Shown here: positions 47,866 to 59,396 of the stretch, one piece after another | Layout of the letters: every line of letters begins with the position of its first letter | Position numbering within the stretch: position 1 is the stretch's first letter | Source: Cladopsammia gracilis | Lineage: Eukaryota > Cnidaria > Anthozoa > Scleractinia > Dendrophylliidae | Assembly: GCA_022457155.1 (NCBI GenBank) | Contig: JAJGOT010000168.1 | Coordinates: 1,259,001-1,323,000, forward strand | Direction: 5' to 3' | Length of the DNA: 64,000 bases | Made by a program: the position numbers and the translations under genes | Notes under the pieces: generated by a model | What the model was told of the DNA's origin: nothing | The model's database searches: none | What the model saw: the letters and a program-made list of their open reading frames with translations, nothing else

Positions 47866-50800
47866 TTACAAATCTCTCCTCCCTCTATTCGTTACAAGAC
47901 GTATGGCGTGAAATGAATGCCGGTAAGAAGCAATTTACCTGGAGGGACAAGGCATACAAAGTGCAGTGCAGACTAGACTACTTTTTAACATCTAAAAACC
48001 TTACTAATATCACCCGAAATTGCGATATCATTCATGCACCAAGTTCTGATCACTGCGTAGTTAAGCTATTTATCCAATCCGAAGTTCTAAACAAAAAACC
48101 TGGGCCTGGCTTCTGGAAGTTTAACGGTTCGCTTCTTGAGGACGAAGTGTATACTAAGGAGATTAAAAACAACATTAAAACCTATAGAGACAAATATGAT
48201 TATTTAGCAGATAAAGGTCTGAAGTGGGACCTTATAAAAATGGAACTGCGTGGCTTCACGATTGCTTACACTAAAGAGAAAGCCAAAAAGAACAGAGACA
48301 CAGAAAGAGAGCTACAAGAACAATTAAATGACCTGTTGACACAGGCTGAACATTGTAAAAACAACGCTGTGCTCAGAACAAATATACAAATTTTACAAAC
48401 GCGTTTAAAACGAATAACAGAACAAAAAGTAAAAGGCGCGATGATACGAAGCAAAGCAAGGTGGGTTGAACATGGCGAAAAAAATACTAGATACTTTCTC
48501 AATCTAGAAAAAAGAAAAGCCGAAAAGAAAAGGATCATTAAGTTAAAAAAAGACGATGGTTCCGAAACAGAAGACCGAGATGTCATATTAAAAGAGGCGG
48601 AGAACTTTTACAAGTCTCTTTATAAGTCAGGAAATAATAACACAGAAAGTCCAGAAAGTGAAGCTTTCTTTAAAAATAAACTAATTAGGCCACTAAGCTC
48701 TGAAAAAGCGGATATATGCGAAGGCAAAATAACTAAAGAAGAGTGCCGACAAGCTCTGAAAGAAATGCAAAATGGCAAGTCACCAGGGTCAGACGGTTTT
48801 ACTTCCGAGTTTTACAAAGCTTTTTGGGACGAAATTGGCGACGATGTAGTACAAAGCATCAACCACGCCTATGACAAAGGAGAATTGTCAATATGCCAAA
48901 AAAGAGGCGTCATAACCTTCTTACCAAAAAAAGATAAACCGACTAACGTACTAAACAATTTAAGACCAATTACTCTTTTAAATATCGACTATAAAATTGC
49001 AACGAAAGTAATAGCCAATCGATTAGCAAAGGTCCTGCCTGACATCATAAGTCCAAATCAGACTGGATATGTAAAGAAGAGGTACATTGGCGAAAACGTC
49101 AGACTCATCGATGATATTATAAATTATGCAAAACTAAAGAAATTACCCGGAATAGCCGTTTTTATAGATTTCAAAAAAGCGTTTGACTCAATCGAATGGG
49201 ACTACCTAAATAAAATACTGAACGTCTTTAATTTCAAAGATGACTTCAAGAAGTGGATACGGGTTTTCTATACAGATATATCAAGTTGCGTAATAAACGA
49301 TGGCTTCGCTTCTCCTTTTTTTAACCTCAATCGTGGAGTAAGACAAGGTTGCCCTTTATCAGGGTTACTTTTTGTGTTAGGAATAGAAATGCTAAACCTG
49401 GCCATCCAAGCGAATCCTGATATTAAAGGGTTTAATGTCGGAAAGAAACAAATTAAAATTACCTTATACGCTGATGACACTACTATCTTTGTCAAAGATC
49501 TAAGCTCGGTAACAGCGCTACTTGACACTTTAGAAAATTTCAAAAATTGTTCCGGTTTGGAGCTAAATAAATCCAAAACGGAAGCCATGTGGCTCGGCTC
49601 GTGGGCAGACAGGAAAGATACACCCTTTGGTTTCCGCTGGCCAGAAAACTCTGTGTATGCTTTAGGAATTCACTTTTCTGACGATAAATGCATAAACGAT
49701 AAACTCAACTTTGAAAAGAAACTAGAAGACCTTCAAAAAATTCTAAATTCATGGAAAAGAAGGAAGTTAACACTCCTGGGAAGAATTAATATTGTTAAGA
49801 CGTTAGGCCTCTCCAAACTCATATATAATGCTTCGGTCTTACCATTACCAGAGGAATTCGCTAAACAGGTAGACAAAATCACCTTCGATTTTGTTTGGGA
49901 AGGTAAACCCCACAAAATCAAAAAAGCTACACTCATAGGCGAAAAAAGCGATGGCGGCCTAAAGATGATAGAATTCGACTCGATAAATAAGGCTCTAAAA
50001 GCTTCTTGGGTTAGAAGATTTAATAATGACGCTGACTCACCTTGGAAAATTATTCCAAATTTCACAGCACGTGAGTCAGGCGGCTTCCAATTCCTACTGT
50101 CTTGCAATTACAAGACAAAAGAATTACAAGCAAACGATATTCCCATTTTCTATCTAAAAGTACTTAATTACTGGGAACAGATTAAAAAAATTAAGTCCGA
50201 ACAGATTCAAAACGATGTAGATGCGCGCGAAAGTATCATATGGAATAATACAGATTTCAAAGTTGAGGGAACCCCTATTTTCTATCAGTCTTGGTACAAC
50301 AGTGGTATTACAAAAGTGAAGCATTTACTTCATCATAACAACAACAAGTTTTTGTCGTTTGAAGAATTTACTACGCAGTTTAAAATCAAAACTAGCTTTT
50401 TAACGTATTATGGACTCTTATGTGCAGTTAAAAGTAGATGGAAAAAAACAACACTTAATACGCAAACGCAAACGACGAAAGCAAGTTGGCTTGACACAGA
50501 AGAGAATCTCTCCAACGCTGCCCTTCACAAAATCATTGTTAAAAGTAAGCTTCAACCACCAAACACTGAAAATCGAATTATTGGATATGGAATAGACCAG
50601 TCTGAAGTGTCGGTTATATATAACTGGCCATTTAGTGTCACAAAAAACGTAAAACTAGCAATGTTCCAATTCAAGATAAATCACAACATACTTTATACTA
50701 AAGACAAGCTAAAGAAAGCCAACTTAGTATCACATGATTCTTGTTATCTTTGTAAAAATGAAAGACATACAATTGTGCACATGTTTGTAAAATGCCCCCT

Positions 50801-51128
50801 AGTCGTTTCCTTTTGGAAAAACTTCCACTTATGGTGGTTACAAAATATGATGGAAAATATACACCTGTCTGAAGTTACCCTTCTATATGGACCTATCCAT
50901 CCGCTCAAGTACCAACAAGTGCTAAGCGTAGCACTGCTGATAGCAAAATATTTTATTTACAAATGTAGTTTAACAGAAGAACCTCTAACTTTTCAGGTTT
51001 TCAAATTACAATTTCATGACAACACCATGGTTGAAAGATATATAGCTGTAAGAAACAAAACTAAAAATATTTTCAATGAAAAATGGAAACCTTTTATTTC
51101 AAATAACTTTATCCCAGCTATTGACTAA
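47866..51128 (+). CDS. L1/Tx1-type LINE ORF2 protein, 5'-truncated, frame intact
   Basis: Over 1080 codons are open with no stop or frameshift. It starts inside the endonuclease domain (CRLDYFLTS, then SSDHCVV with the SDH motif), so catalytic residues before that are missing. RT motifs follow: NGKSPGSDGFTSEF, RPITLLN, FIDFKKAFDSIEW, GVRQGCPLSGLLF and TLYADDTTIF (about residue 520 from 47913). A C-terminal zinc knuckle (CYLCKNERHTIVHMF, then a final Cys) closes the protein. The nearest clade appears to be Tx1/L1. Truncation means it cannot move by itself, but the intact frame suggests a recent insertion. Coding starts about 14 codons before the first ATG. Confidence 0.9.
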
Positions 51129-51334
51129 ACTTAGCACAGCAATTTGTTTTTTTTGTTTTTTTTTTTGTTTTGTTTTTTTTTTTACGTTGTACATGTTTCC
51201 AGTATGTATCCAGTACGTATTTAATTAGTATTTGATTTTTGTGTTAAGCTTAATAATAGTAATAAAATTAATAAAAAATAAAGAAATAAAAAAAATAAAT
51301 AAATAAATAAAAAAATAAAAATAAAAATAAAAAA
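47866..51334 (+). mobile_element. Nested LINE insertion with 9-bp target duplication
   Basis: The Penelope frame is cut between aataaaaaa (47857-47865) and a second aataaaaaa (51326-51334), after which it continues in frame. The LINE tail is T-rich then A-rich (aataaataaa, 51280-51325). Because the tail is A-rich the exact length of the duplication is uncertain by a few bases. Confidence 0.82.
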
Positions 51335-51984
51335 GCCTTTATTAAGGGGGAATTAATGAGGTATGCCTAATTGTAAACCTAGCAATAGGTCTGGGGTTAA
51401 CAAGACTATTGTCTTTAAAACCACATTTAACTGCAGTCACGCACGTATCAAGAATGTTATCAACCGGATACTTCCAGATTTGGATTGCACTGTTTGTTAC
51501 AAATCTACTGTAACTTTAGCTAACTTATGTAAATAAGTTTTAAAATTTTTGGGGCCCACAGTTTTAGCTAAAACTGTGGGCCCCAAATAGTTATGACATG
51601 CACGAAATATGTTGCGCCTTGCACACCCTCGCCTGTTTCCTACACGCAAATCCGCTCTAGTAGGTGCGGTTTTATGTAATGTAAAATTTATTTTAGTCTC
51701 TTATGTAGGTATATATACAGGCCACTTATGTTGTATTGTAAAACTCCCTGACGAAGTGTGCGTTAGTCACACGAAACGCGTAGGAGAAAATAAATCGTTT
51801 TACAACTCTAAGAGTTCGCAGACGTGTTGCTCACTAGAAAATTATTTTCGAAACAGCAACAAACGGTTGATACCCACACGAGAGCACCCCAGGTTGATGG
51901 CGGACTGTTTTGATGTCCATCTACTGATTATAAACTTCGTATTCTAATTTTAACACTTCAAATCTTCTCACCCCTTTTTTTAAC

Positions 51985-52530
51985 CCGCAAATACGCTCAA
52001 GCGTAATGAAGGGGTTATCGGTAACAGTGGCTAATTCACTCACTCGCTCGTTCCATCACTTAGCTGTAAACTTTGTGACGTAATGCTTTGTTACGAATGC
52101 ATTTCGTTACAAGTCAGAACAACGTGAATCCAGCGATAACAATAACTAATTTGTTGTAAACGAATATAAACAACAATAAGCTTAAAGATGTTTCGCATTT
52201 GGAGTCTTTTAAATGCCACATTAAAATTGATCTAAAAGGATTTTTCAACCGAGACACGCGTTTTGATACGTATCTACCTACGCTACCTCTGAATCTACGA
52301 GTTGTTGAGTGGTTTGAGGTTAAAGCTTTATAGTGCTGGGAATAACAGTCGGAAGGAGCGAGTTCAAGTCACGCTCAGGACCCTTTTTTTTTCGGACTAC
52401 TAGACATTATGAAAGTGATGTACTGTTTTTTTTTTTGCGTTCGTCAAAAATCCCTACATTTAATTTAAAAAAATATCGAACCGTGTCAGTGTGAAGACAT
52501 AAGCTTACCGCAATATTGCGTTACGTGTTA
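51985..52530. repeat. Inverted partner of the viral terminal-type repeat
   Basis: Reverse complement of 1128-1690 with scattered substitutions and indels. Blocks in common include acgtaatgctttgttacgaa, ccagcgataacaataac, gatgtttcgcatttggagtc and ccgcaatattgcgttac. No viral gene lies next to it (the Penelope-like element ends 145 bp away). It is either the far end of one element enlarged by insertions or the remnant of a second element. Confidence 0.75.
52293..52382 (+). tRNA. tRNA-like unit inside the right repeat (Ser/Leu-like, degenerate)
   Basis: Box A-like gttgttgagtggtttgagg, about 40 nt of arm with a long variable region, and box B-like gagttcaagtcacgc, then a T-run at 52384. The 83-90 nt length and D-arm resemble class II tRNAs. 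It starts about 148 nt from the outer end of the repeat, the same offset as the different tRNA-like unit at 1275-1352, and also points outward. Confidence 0.4.
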
Positions 52531-52814
52531 GCATTTCTTATTCACGGGTTGGCTCTTTTAATTGGAGCCTTTTTTCCTCTCGCACACCTAAAAATCACCT
52601 AAAAATTCACAAAGCCTTACATAACATTCATTTACAAACCTACAATGGAATTTTTAGAGTTAACGAGATAATGCCATAAAACCAATCTCAAGTAGCAAGA
52701 AAATGGCATTTTTGGTGGAACGATCCCCCTGAATAAGGTAACCAATCTGTTGAACAATGCAAATCCAATTACCTCATAATTGAAGGGTTTATGCAAAATC
52801 TATCATAAGTGACT

Positions 52815-52930
52815 ACATACATACATACATACATACATACATAAACTTTATTTTCTCTCGAATTTTAGAGTAGCTTACAGAAGCTAATATTTTCGAGAAC
52901 ATAAAAGTTAAAAACTGTATAGCCTTGAAA
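52815..52930 (-). repeat. CR1-like LINE 3' tail with catacata microsatellite
   Basis: Shares ctttattt, ctcgaatttta and ttttcgaga with 21785-21835, so it is the 3' UTR of the same LINE family. The microsatellite tail is catacata (52815-52842), unlike the attgtat type of the other copy. Confidence 0.65.
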
Positions 52931-53049
52931 TCCAAATTGCTCCAAATTACCTTTATTTTATTGGCACAGATACTGGTGTTATCATGTACGAAACTTATTA
53001 AAAAGAATTTATTTGTTTGAGCAAAAGGCAAAAACAAGAGTTCAGCTGA

Positions 53050-53450
53050 TTAATTTTCCTTAAACCTCAAGCCACCAGCACAAAAGAGATTTTTTGGTAA
53101 CGCTTCACTTGTCAGTTAATGGTTCAGGTTTTACCAAAACGTAATAGCCGACTTAGTGTTGAGGCCGTTTGCTCAAACAAATAAATACAGAAGTAAGTTT
53201 TGTACACAATAACCAGTATCTGTGACAAAATAGAGCTTATTTGGAGCAATCTATGAGTTCATTGGTGATGAGGTCTCCAGCTGGCTTTAACGTTCATTTA
53301 GCCATGGAGCTTAGTGCTTTAAATAATTGTAATTTCGAGACAGGAATACTGCATTGGTATAACAATCCTCTGATACTTTTGCCTGCTTTTGAGACGCCAG
53401 GATTAGGCAAAAACGTTGATTACTTTAATTTGTCACCTTCGGCAGATAAA
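53050..53450 (+). repeat. About 400-bp direct repeat, copy 1
   Basis: Matches 55716-56100: cttgtcagtt, ttttaccaaaacgt, agtgttgaggcc, aaataaatacagaagtaagt, tctccagctggctt and gatacttttgcctgctttt. Confidence 0.8.
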
Positions 53451-53454
53451 ACTG

Positions 53455-55005
53455 TACATTTGTATTTAGCCTGTTCCAGGCGTTCAGATAGTGGGAAGAG
53501 GAGGATAGGTGACGCTCATTCACACGCCGTACATTTGTATTTATCCTTCCAGGTGTTCAGATAGTGGGGAGGGAAGGATAGGTGACGCTCATTCGCACGC
53601 CGTACATTTGTATTTAGTCTGTTCCAGGTGTTCAGATAGTGGGGAGGGAAGGATAGGTGACACTCAGTCGCACGCCGAACATTTGTCTTTCGTCTGTTCC
53701 AGGTGTTCAGATAGTGGGGAGTGAAGAATAGGTGACGCTTATTCACACGCCGTACATTTGTATTTATCCTGTTCCAGGCGTTTAGATAGTGAGGAGTGAA
53801 GGACAGGTGACGCTCATTGACACGCCGTACATTTGTATTTATCCTGTTCCAGGCGTTTAGATAGTGAGAAGTGAAGGACTCTACATTTGTATTTATCCTG
53901 TTCCAGGCGTTCAGATAGTGGGGAGTGAAGGATAGGTGACACTCATTCACACGCCGTACATTTGTATTTATCCTTCCAGGTGTTCAGATAGTGGGGAGTG
54001 AAGGACAGGTGACGCTCATTCGCACGCCGTATATTTCTATTTAGTCTGTTCCATGTGTTTAGATAGTGGGGAGTGAAGGATAGGTGACGCTCATTCAATC
54101 GCCGTACATTTGTATTTAGTCTGTTCCAGGCGTTCAGATAGTGGGGAGTGAAGGATAGGTGACACTCATTCACACGCTGTACATTTGTATTGATCCTTCC
54201 AGGTGTTCAGATAGTGGGGAGTGAAGAATATTTGAGCTCATTCGCACGCCGTACATTTGTATTTAGTGTGTTCCAGCCGTTCAGATAGTAGGGAGTGAAG
54301 GATACGTGACGCTCATTCGCACACCGTACATTTGTATTTAGTCTGTTCCAGGCGTTCAGATAGTGGGGAGTGAAGGATAGGTGATACTCATTCACACGCC
54401 GTACATTTGTATTTAGTCTGTTCCAGGTGTTCAGATAGTAGGGAGCGAAGGATAGGTGACGCTCATTCACACGCCGTACATTTGTATTTAGTCTGTTCCA
54501 GGCGTTCAGATAGTAGGGAGCGAAGGATAGGTGACGCTCATTCACACGCCGTACATTTGTATTTAGTCTGTTCCAGGTGTTCAGATAGTAGGGAGCGAAG
54601 GATAGGTGACGCTCATTCACACGCCGTACATTTGTATTTAGCCTGTTCCAGGCGTTCAGATAGTAGGGAGTGAAGGATAGGTGACGCTCATTCGCACGCC
54701 GTTCATTTGTATTTAGTCTGTTCCAGGTGTTCAGATAGTGGGGAGTGAAGGATAGGTGACGCTCATTCACACGCCGTACATTTGTATTTGTCTGTTCCAG
54801 GTGTTCAGATAGTAGGGAGTGAAGGAGAGGTGACGCTCATTCACGCGCCGTACATTTGTATTTAGTCTGTTCTAGGCGTTCAGACAGTGGGGAGCGAAGG
54901 ATAGGTGACGCTCATTCGCTCTCTGTACATTTGTATTTAGTCTGTTCCAGGCGTTCAGGTAGTGGGGAGTGAAGGATAGGTGACGCTCATTTGCTCGCCG
55001 GTTTT
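53455..55005 (+). repeat. 75-bp minisatellite, about 20 copies
   Basis: Unit: cgttcagatagtggggagtg, aaggataggtgacgctcatt, cacacgccgtacatttgtat, ttagtctgttccagg. The ancestral single unit seems to survive at 56045-56150 in the second copy of the flanking repeat. Because 75 is a multiple of three, frames stay open across the array on both strands. Confidence 0.92.
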
Positions 55006-55715
55006 TAGCTTCCCGTGGCTCCACAATCGTGCGTAATGCCTGGAATAGGCCATGTCAGTAGTTATTGTATTCAACGTAACGATCCACTTCATCGATTGTT
55101 AAGTCGAAAATAGGAAAAGGTGAAAAGGCGCGCGTTAATCACAAAATCATAATATTGGAAAATGTTTGGGCTAAAAACTCGGCAAGCTCCGTCATTTTCC
55201 GATTTTGTCGTCGTTCATGGCCGTTGAAAAAACTTCCTTAACGATTTATCGAATTTGTGTTATAAATAAGGGTATTGGGCGGAGTCACAAAGCGACAGTG
55301 CAGAATACGCAGAATATAATTTCTTCCTGCGGCTCGTGGATCCACAGCACTTTGATAATGTTATGACGAATTTTATCATTAATAAGAGGACAGACGCATA
55401 AAAAACTGACGTCAATTTGTTAAATTGAAGTCTCAAAAGCAATTATAGATTTGTATCACGATTCAACTACTGTTCGGGCGAAAAGAAAGCAAAGCTGAAG
55501 ATAACTTGTGCTGATCAAAACTGAAAATATTTTCAGTTCTAAGCTGTCATACAGAACGTTTTGTACGCGTTATCAGAAATTTTTTTGTTTCGCTAAAAAG
55601 AAGGTTTTGCTATAAGTTGCTCATCGAAACAACACAAATTTTATAGAACATAACATTTTTATGAATTTTTTTAAAGTTATGAACATTACCAAAATGGGTA
55701 AATAATGCAACTTGC

Positions 55716-56160
55716 CAACTTTTTAACTTGTCAGTTGGTTCCGGTTTTACCAAAACGTTATAGAATAATTCTTAGTGTTGAGGCCTTTTGCTCAAACAGA
55801 TAAATACAGAAGTAAGTTTCTTAAACAATAACCAGTCTCTGTGCCAAAATAGCGCTTCTTTTTTGTGAGTTCGTTGTTGATTGGGTCTCCAGCTGGCTTA
55901 ACATTCAATTAGCCACGGAGCAGAGTACTATAAAATAATTGTGATTTTAACCCAGGATTACGACATTGTATCACGATTCTCAGATACTTTTGCCTGCTTT
56001 TCAGACGTCAATATTGGGCAAAAATGTTGATTACTTTGTCTTCTCTGTATTTAGCCTGGTCCAGAAGTTCAGGTAGTGGGGGTGCGAAGAATAGGCGAGC
56101 CGCGACGCCAAAGGAAAAATATTCCCGCCCATTCACGCGCCAGTTTTTAGCTCCCCCAGC
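55716..56160 (+). repeat. About 400-bp direct repeat, copy 2, with one array unit
   Basis: Colinear with 53050-53450 and then one diverged unit of the 75-bp array (agaagttcaggtagtggggg ... cattcacgcgccag). Confidence 0.78.
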
Positions 56161-56184
56161 CCCACAATCGTAACGCCTGAAATA

Positions 56185-56640
56185 GACCATACTGTATTCC
56201 CAACGATCCACTTCATCAACTTTATTCACTTTTTTCAAGTTGCAATTCATTCAGAAACAGTCCGTCAATGACTAGAGACACTCATCGACAGTTGTGTTAC
56301 ACCAGTGTGTTAACGTTCGATAAAGTGGATCATTGTGTGGAATACAGTGTTGTTATAAACAGTCCGTCAATGACTAGAGACACTCATCGACAGTTGTGTT
56401 ACACCAGTGTGTTAACATTCAATAAAGTGGATCATTGTGTTGAATACAGTGTTGTTATAAACAGTCCGTCAATGACTAGAGACACTCATCGACAGTTGTG
56501 TTACACCAGTGTGTTAACGTTTGATAAAGTGGATCATTGTGTTGAATACAGTGTTGATTTAGCTGCCAGGCATGATAAAGTAATCAACATTAATTCTAGC
56601 CCCTCCTTCGAAGAAAATTGTGAATTTTGGTTTTGAACAC
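56185..56640 (+). repeat. 102-bp tandem repeat (3 copies) with inverted fragment upstream
   Basis: Units start agtccgtcaatgactagaga; 102 bp equals 34 codons, so a 122-codon frame at 56268-56636 stays open. A fragment at 56185-56230 (tactgtattcccaacgatcc) is an inverted version of part of the unit. No known protein; probably a foldback-derived array. Confidence 0.75.
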
Positions 56641-57161
56641 GAGGAACCCAGTAAAAATTAATTACAGGCTGGTTTTTGAGACGGCAATACAACTTTGTAA
56701 TGACGTCTCAAAAACAGACAAAAGTATCTGAAAATCGTGATACGACTTTGTATTGTTCGACTGTGACGTCATTTTACCTTATAAGGAAAAGAACACGCAA
56801 AATATCCGAGCGTATTACACGGTAGATTGCGGTATTAGACCTCAGTGTCCCAGTTTAAAGACGCAAGCTATTATAAATAAAAGAATTTTAGTCGAATAAT
56901 AAATCCCTTATTCGATGGTTTAACAGGTAATACTTGTGGATATTTTACTGATTGCTCTTAAAATGTCTTGTGTATTATCTGTTAAACCATCGAATAAGGT
57001 GTATGTATTGACGTCTCAAAAGCAGACTAAAGTTTCTAAGAATCGTGATACTGACAGGTATTGTAAGGGCATGGGTACAAGTCCGTACAAGTCTGAATGT
57101 TTATGAACAAATGATTAACAGTGTGCACTAAAGGCAATAGTAAACGCGACCGAGTGTGTTG

Positions 57162-57621
57162 TTAAAGTGCCTATCACCCTTAGAAAGTTATTTTCAGAAT
57201 CAACTCTATGTACATTGAATAGTTGAATAGTAAAATATTTCTTGTTTTGAACGTCGTGTTAGTGAGTTTTAGAGATTTGAATTTACAAAATGCTAATTAG
57301 ATGACGTCAACCCGGGAATTTGCCATTATTCCTACGCCAATTTACAATACGCAGTTTAAAGCTTGAGCATAATTAATTTGATAAATACCAAAAACAAACT
57401 GTGGATAGTCAATTGATTCGTAAAAAAATATTACTTGGAGGTGAAAACATTGTATAATAAATGATTCCCGGGTTGACGTCATCTAATTAGCATTTTGAAA
57501 ATTCAAATCTCTACAACTCACTAACACGACATTCAAAACAAGAAATATTTTACCATTCAACTATTCAATGTACATAGAGTTGATTCTGAAAATAACTTTC
57601 TAGGGGTGATAGGCACTTTAA
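57162..57621. mobile_element. Foldback MITE with about 165-bp arms
   Basis: Arms 57162-57325 and 57453-57621 are near-perfect inverted copies (ttaaagtgcctatcaccc at the ends, gatgacgtcaacccggga inside). The central 125 bp is AT-rich. Confidence 0.88.
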
Positions 57622-58089
57622 GTTCAACTGAATTACTAGTTTGTCGTTATTATGACAATTTTTTCAAATGTGATTGGTTGTATTTTCTTCTTATTTATAT
57701 GCAAAGTTGCAATCGGACAGTCTCGTGATCTTTTTCAATGCCTGTTTTGCAGTGATAAAATTGTATTAACACTTTTGATTGATAAAAAGCCTTTATTCGA
57801 GTAATTCTCTTGAATTTCTTCTCGGAAATTGTAATATGGTAGTAGGACTTTGTGTCGTCCAATTCTGTGTAATCATACTCGTGATTAACAAATCGCACTC
57901 CCGCTACGTGGTCGTCCGTTTTGTTAATCAGTCGTGTTTACAGATCGAATTGGACTCCAATCAGTCTTTTACCATTATTAATTGCATAAATAACAAAATT
58001 CAAGAATAAAAAGGTTGTGTGGTCTTTTTTGTACTCAAGACGTCAAGGATATTTTCTATCAGTTTGAAAGCATGAGAAAAACATGAATT

Positions 58090-58385
58090 TAACGCTCGCG
58101 CAACGTAGATGTCCAATTACAGCTGTCTAATAACATAAAAACGTCAGTGATATTTTCGTAGAGAAACAATAATAATAAACGCATTTAAGTTCACCTGATT
58201 GATTGTAATTGGTCATTCGGGTGCCTATTTCTTACGAAATTGGCGCGCGATCATTTGGGTGTCCATAACAGTTATCCAAGTGGATAGCTGTAATTGGATG
58301 CTTACGTTGCGCACGCGTTAATCAGGCACACTTAAATGCGTTCTTTATTGCTTTGTCTCTATGAAAATATTCCTGACATTTTAAG
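58090..58385. mobile_element. Foldback element, imperfect arms
   Basis: acgctcgcgcaacgt and tccaattacagctgt at the left, acagtt..ggatagctgtaatt and acgttgcgcacgcgt at the right. A second nested pair is aacgcatttaag/cttaaatgcgtt. Arms are interleaved, which suggests rearrangement. Confidence 0.55.
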
Positions 58386-58489
58386 TAGAATGTAATTTAC
58401 ATAGACTTTTTAATGTCGAATTTTGTTATTAGTGTGATTAATTAGTAATTGAACTTCGTGTTGTTGTTCTCACATTTTCTTTTCCAAAA

Positions 58490-59396
58490 TTGGCTAGAAC
58501 AGACCATGATTTGTTCCTCTCTTAAGAATTGATTGATTTCTTTCTCATGTTGTCATAGTATTATTTTGGCTAGAACAGACCATAATTTGTTCCTCTCTTA
58601 AAAGATTTCTTTCTCATGGTGTCATAGTATTATTTCTGCTAGAACAGACCATGATTTGTTCCTCTCTTAAGAATTGATTGATTTCTTTCTCATGGTGTCA
58701 TAGTATTATTTTGGTTAGAACAGACCATGATTTGTTCCTCTCTTAAGAATTGATTGATTTCTTTCTCATGGTGTCATAGTATTATTTTGGCTAGAACAGA
58801 CCATAATTTGTTCCTCTCTTAAGAATTGATTGATTTCTTTCTCATGGTTTCATAGTATTATTTCTGCTAGAACAGACCATGATTTGTTCCTCTCTTAAGA
58901 ATTGATTGATTTCTTTCTCATGGTGTCATAGTATTATTTTGGTTAGAACAGACCATGATTTGTTCCTCTCTTAAGAATTGATTGATTTCTTTCTCATGGT
59001 GTCATAGTATTATTTCTGCTAGAACAGACCATGATTTGTTCCTCTCTCAAGAATTGATTGATTTCTTTCTCATGGTGTTATAGTATTATTTTGGCTAGAA
59101 CAGACCATGATTTGTTCCTCTCTTAAGAATCGATTGATTTCTTTCTCATGGTGTCATAGTATTATTTTGGTTAGAACAGACCATGATTTGTTCCTCTCTT
59201 AAGAATTGATTGATTTCTTTCTAATGGTGGCATTGTATTATTTTGGCTAGAACAGACCATGATTTGTTCCTCTCTCAAGAATTGATTGATTTCTTTCTCA
59301 TGGAGTCATTGTATTATTTTGGCTAGAACAGACCATGATTTGTTCCTCTCTTAAGAATTGATTGATTTCTTTCTCATGGTGTCATTAGTATTATTT
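58490..59396 (+). repeat. About 76-bp minisatellite, about 12 copies
   Basis: Unit: gctagaacagaccatgattt, gttcctctcttaagaattga, ttgatttctttctcatggtg, tcatagtattatttt. The second unit lacks about 13 bp. Lies 770 bp before exon 3. Confidence 0.92.

Larger units (their letters stand above)
46200..51536 (+). pseudogene. Penelope-like reverse transcriptase (broken, interrupted by a LINE)
   Basis: An Arg/Ser-rich segment (about 46215-46400) precedes frame 46484-47119, with CKELRRSISECKPYWKGNLT and LRELKNNRTVRVLPTDKNLG. A frameshift and stops at 47100-47223 are followed by frame 47224-47865: LTADVVSLYPNVD-like TADVVSLYPNV, then GIAMGTPFAVTVANAFM and YKRFIDDVFAIW, the RT catalytic block of Penelope-like elements. 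After the LINE, the frame resumes at 51335 (AFIKGELMRYA, then a stop and a further ~55-codon tail to 51536). No GIY-YIG domain follows the RT. The enzyme would have copied its own RNA at chromosome breaks; it is inactive here. Confidence 0.85.
45832..51840 (+). mobile_element. Penelope-like element with inverted flanking repeats, containing a nested LINE
   Basis: Sequence 45832-46101 (gtgagcagcgcgtctgc ... aactatttggggccca) recurs inverted at 51564-51840. At the 3' junction a short direct copy (51548-51563) meets the inverted copy, making a 34-bp perfect palindrome around 51564. Between them are a reverse transcriptase ORF and a 3' coding end. Without the nested LINE (47866-51334) the element would be about 2.5 kb. 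Inverted pseudo-LTRs are characteristic of Penelope-like elements. Confidence 0.78.

Noticed and set aside
46484..47916. DIRS or LTR-retrotransposon reverse transcriptase
   Set aside because: RT motifs (GIAMGTPFAV, RFIDDVF) and inverted pseudo-LTRs fit Penelope-like elements; no gag, RNase H, integrase or tyrosine recombinase is seen.
53516..54770. Minus-strand frames with a repeated NERHLSFTPHYLNAWNR-type motif
   Set aside because: The 75-bp unit is a multiple of three; frames shift and stop between units and there is no unique flanking coding sequence.
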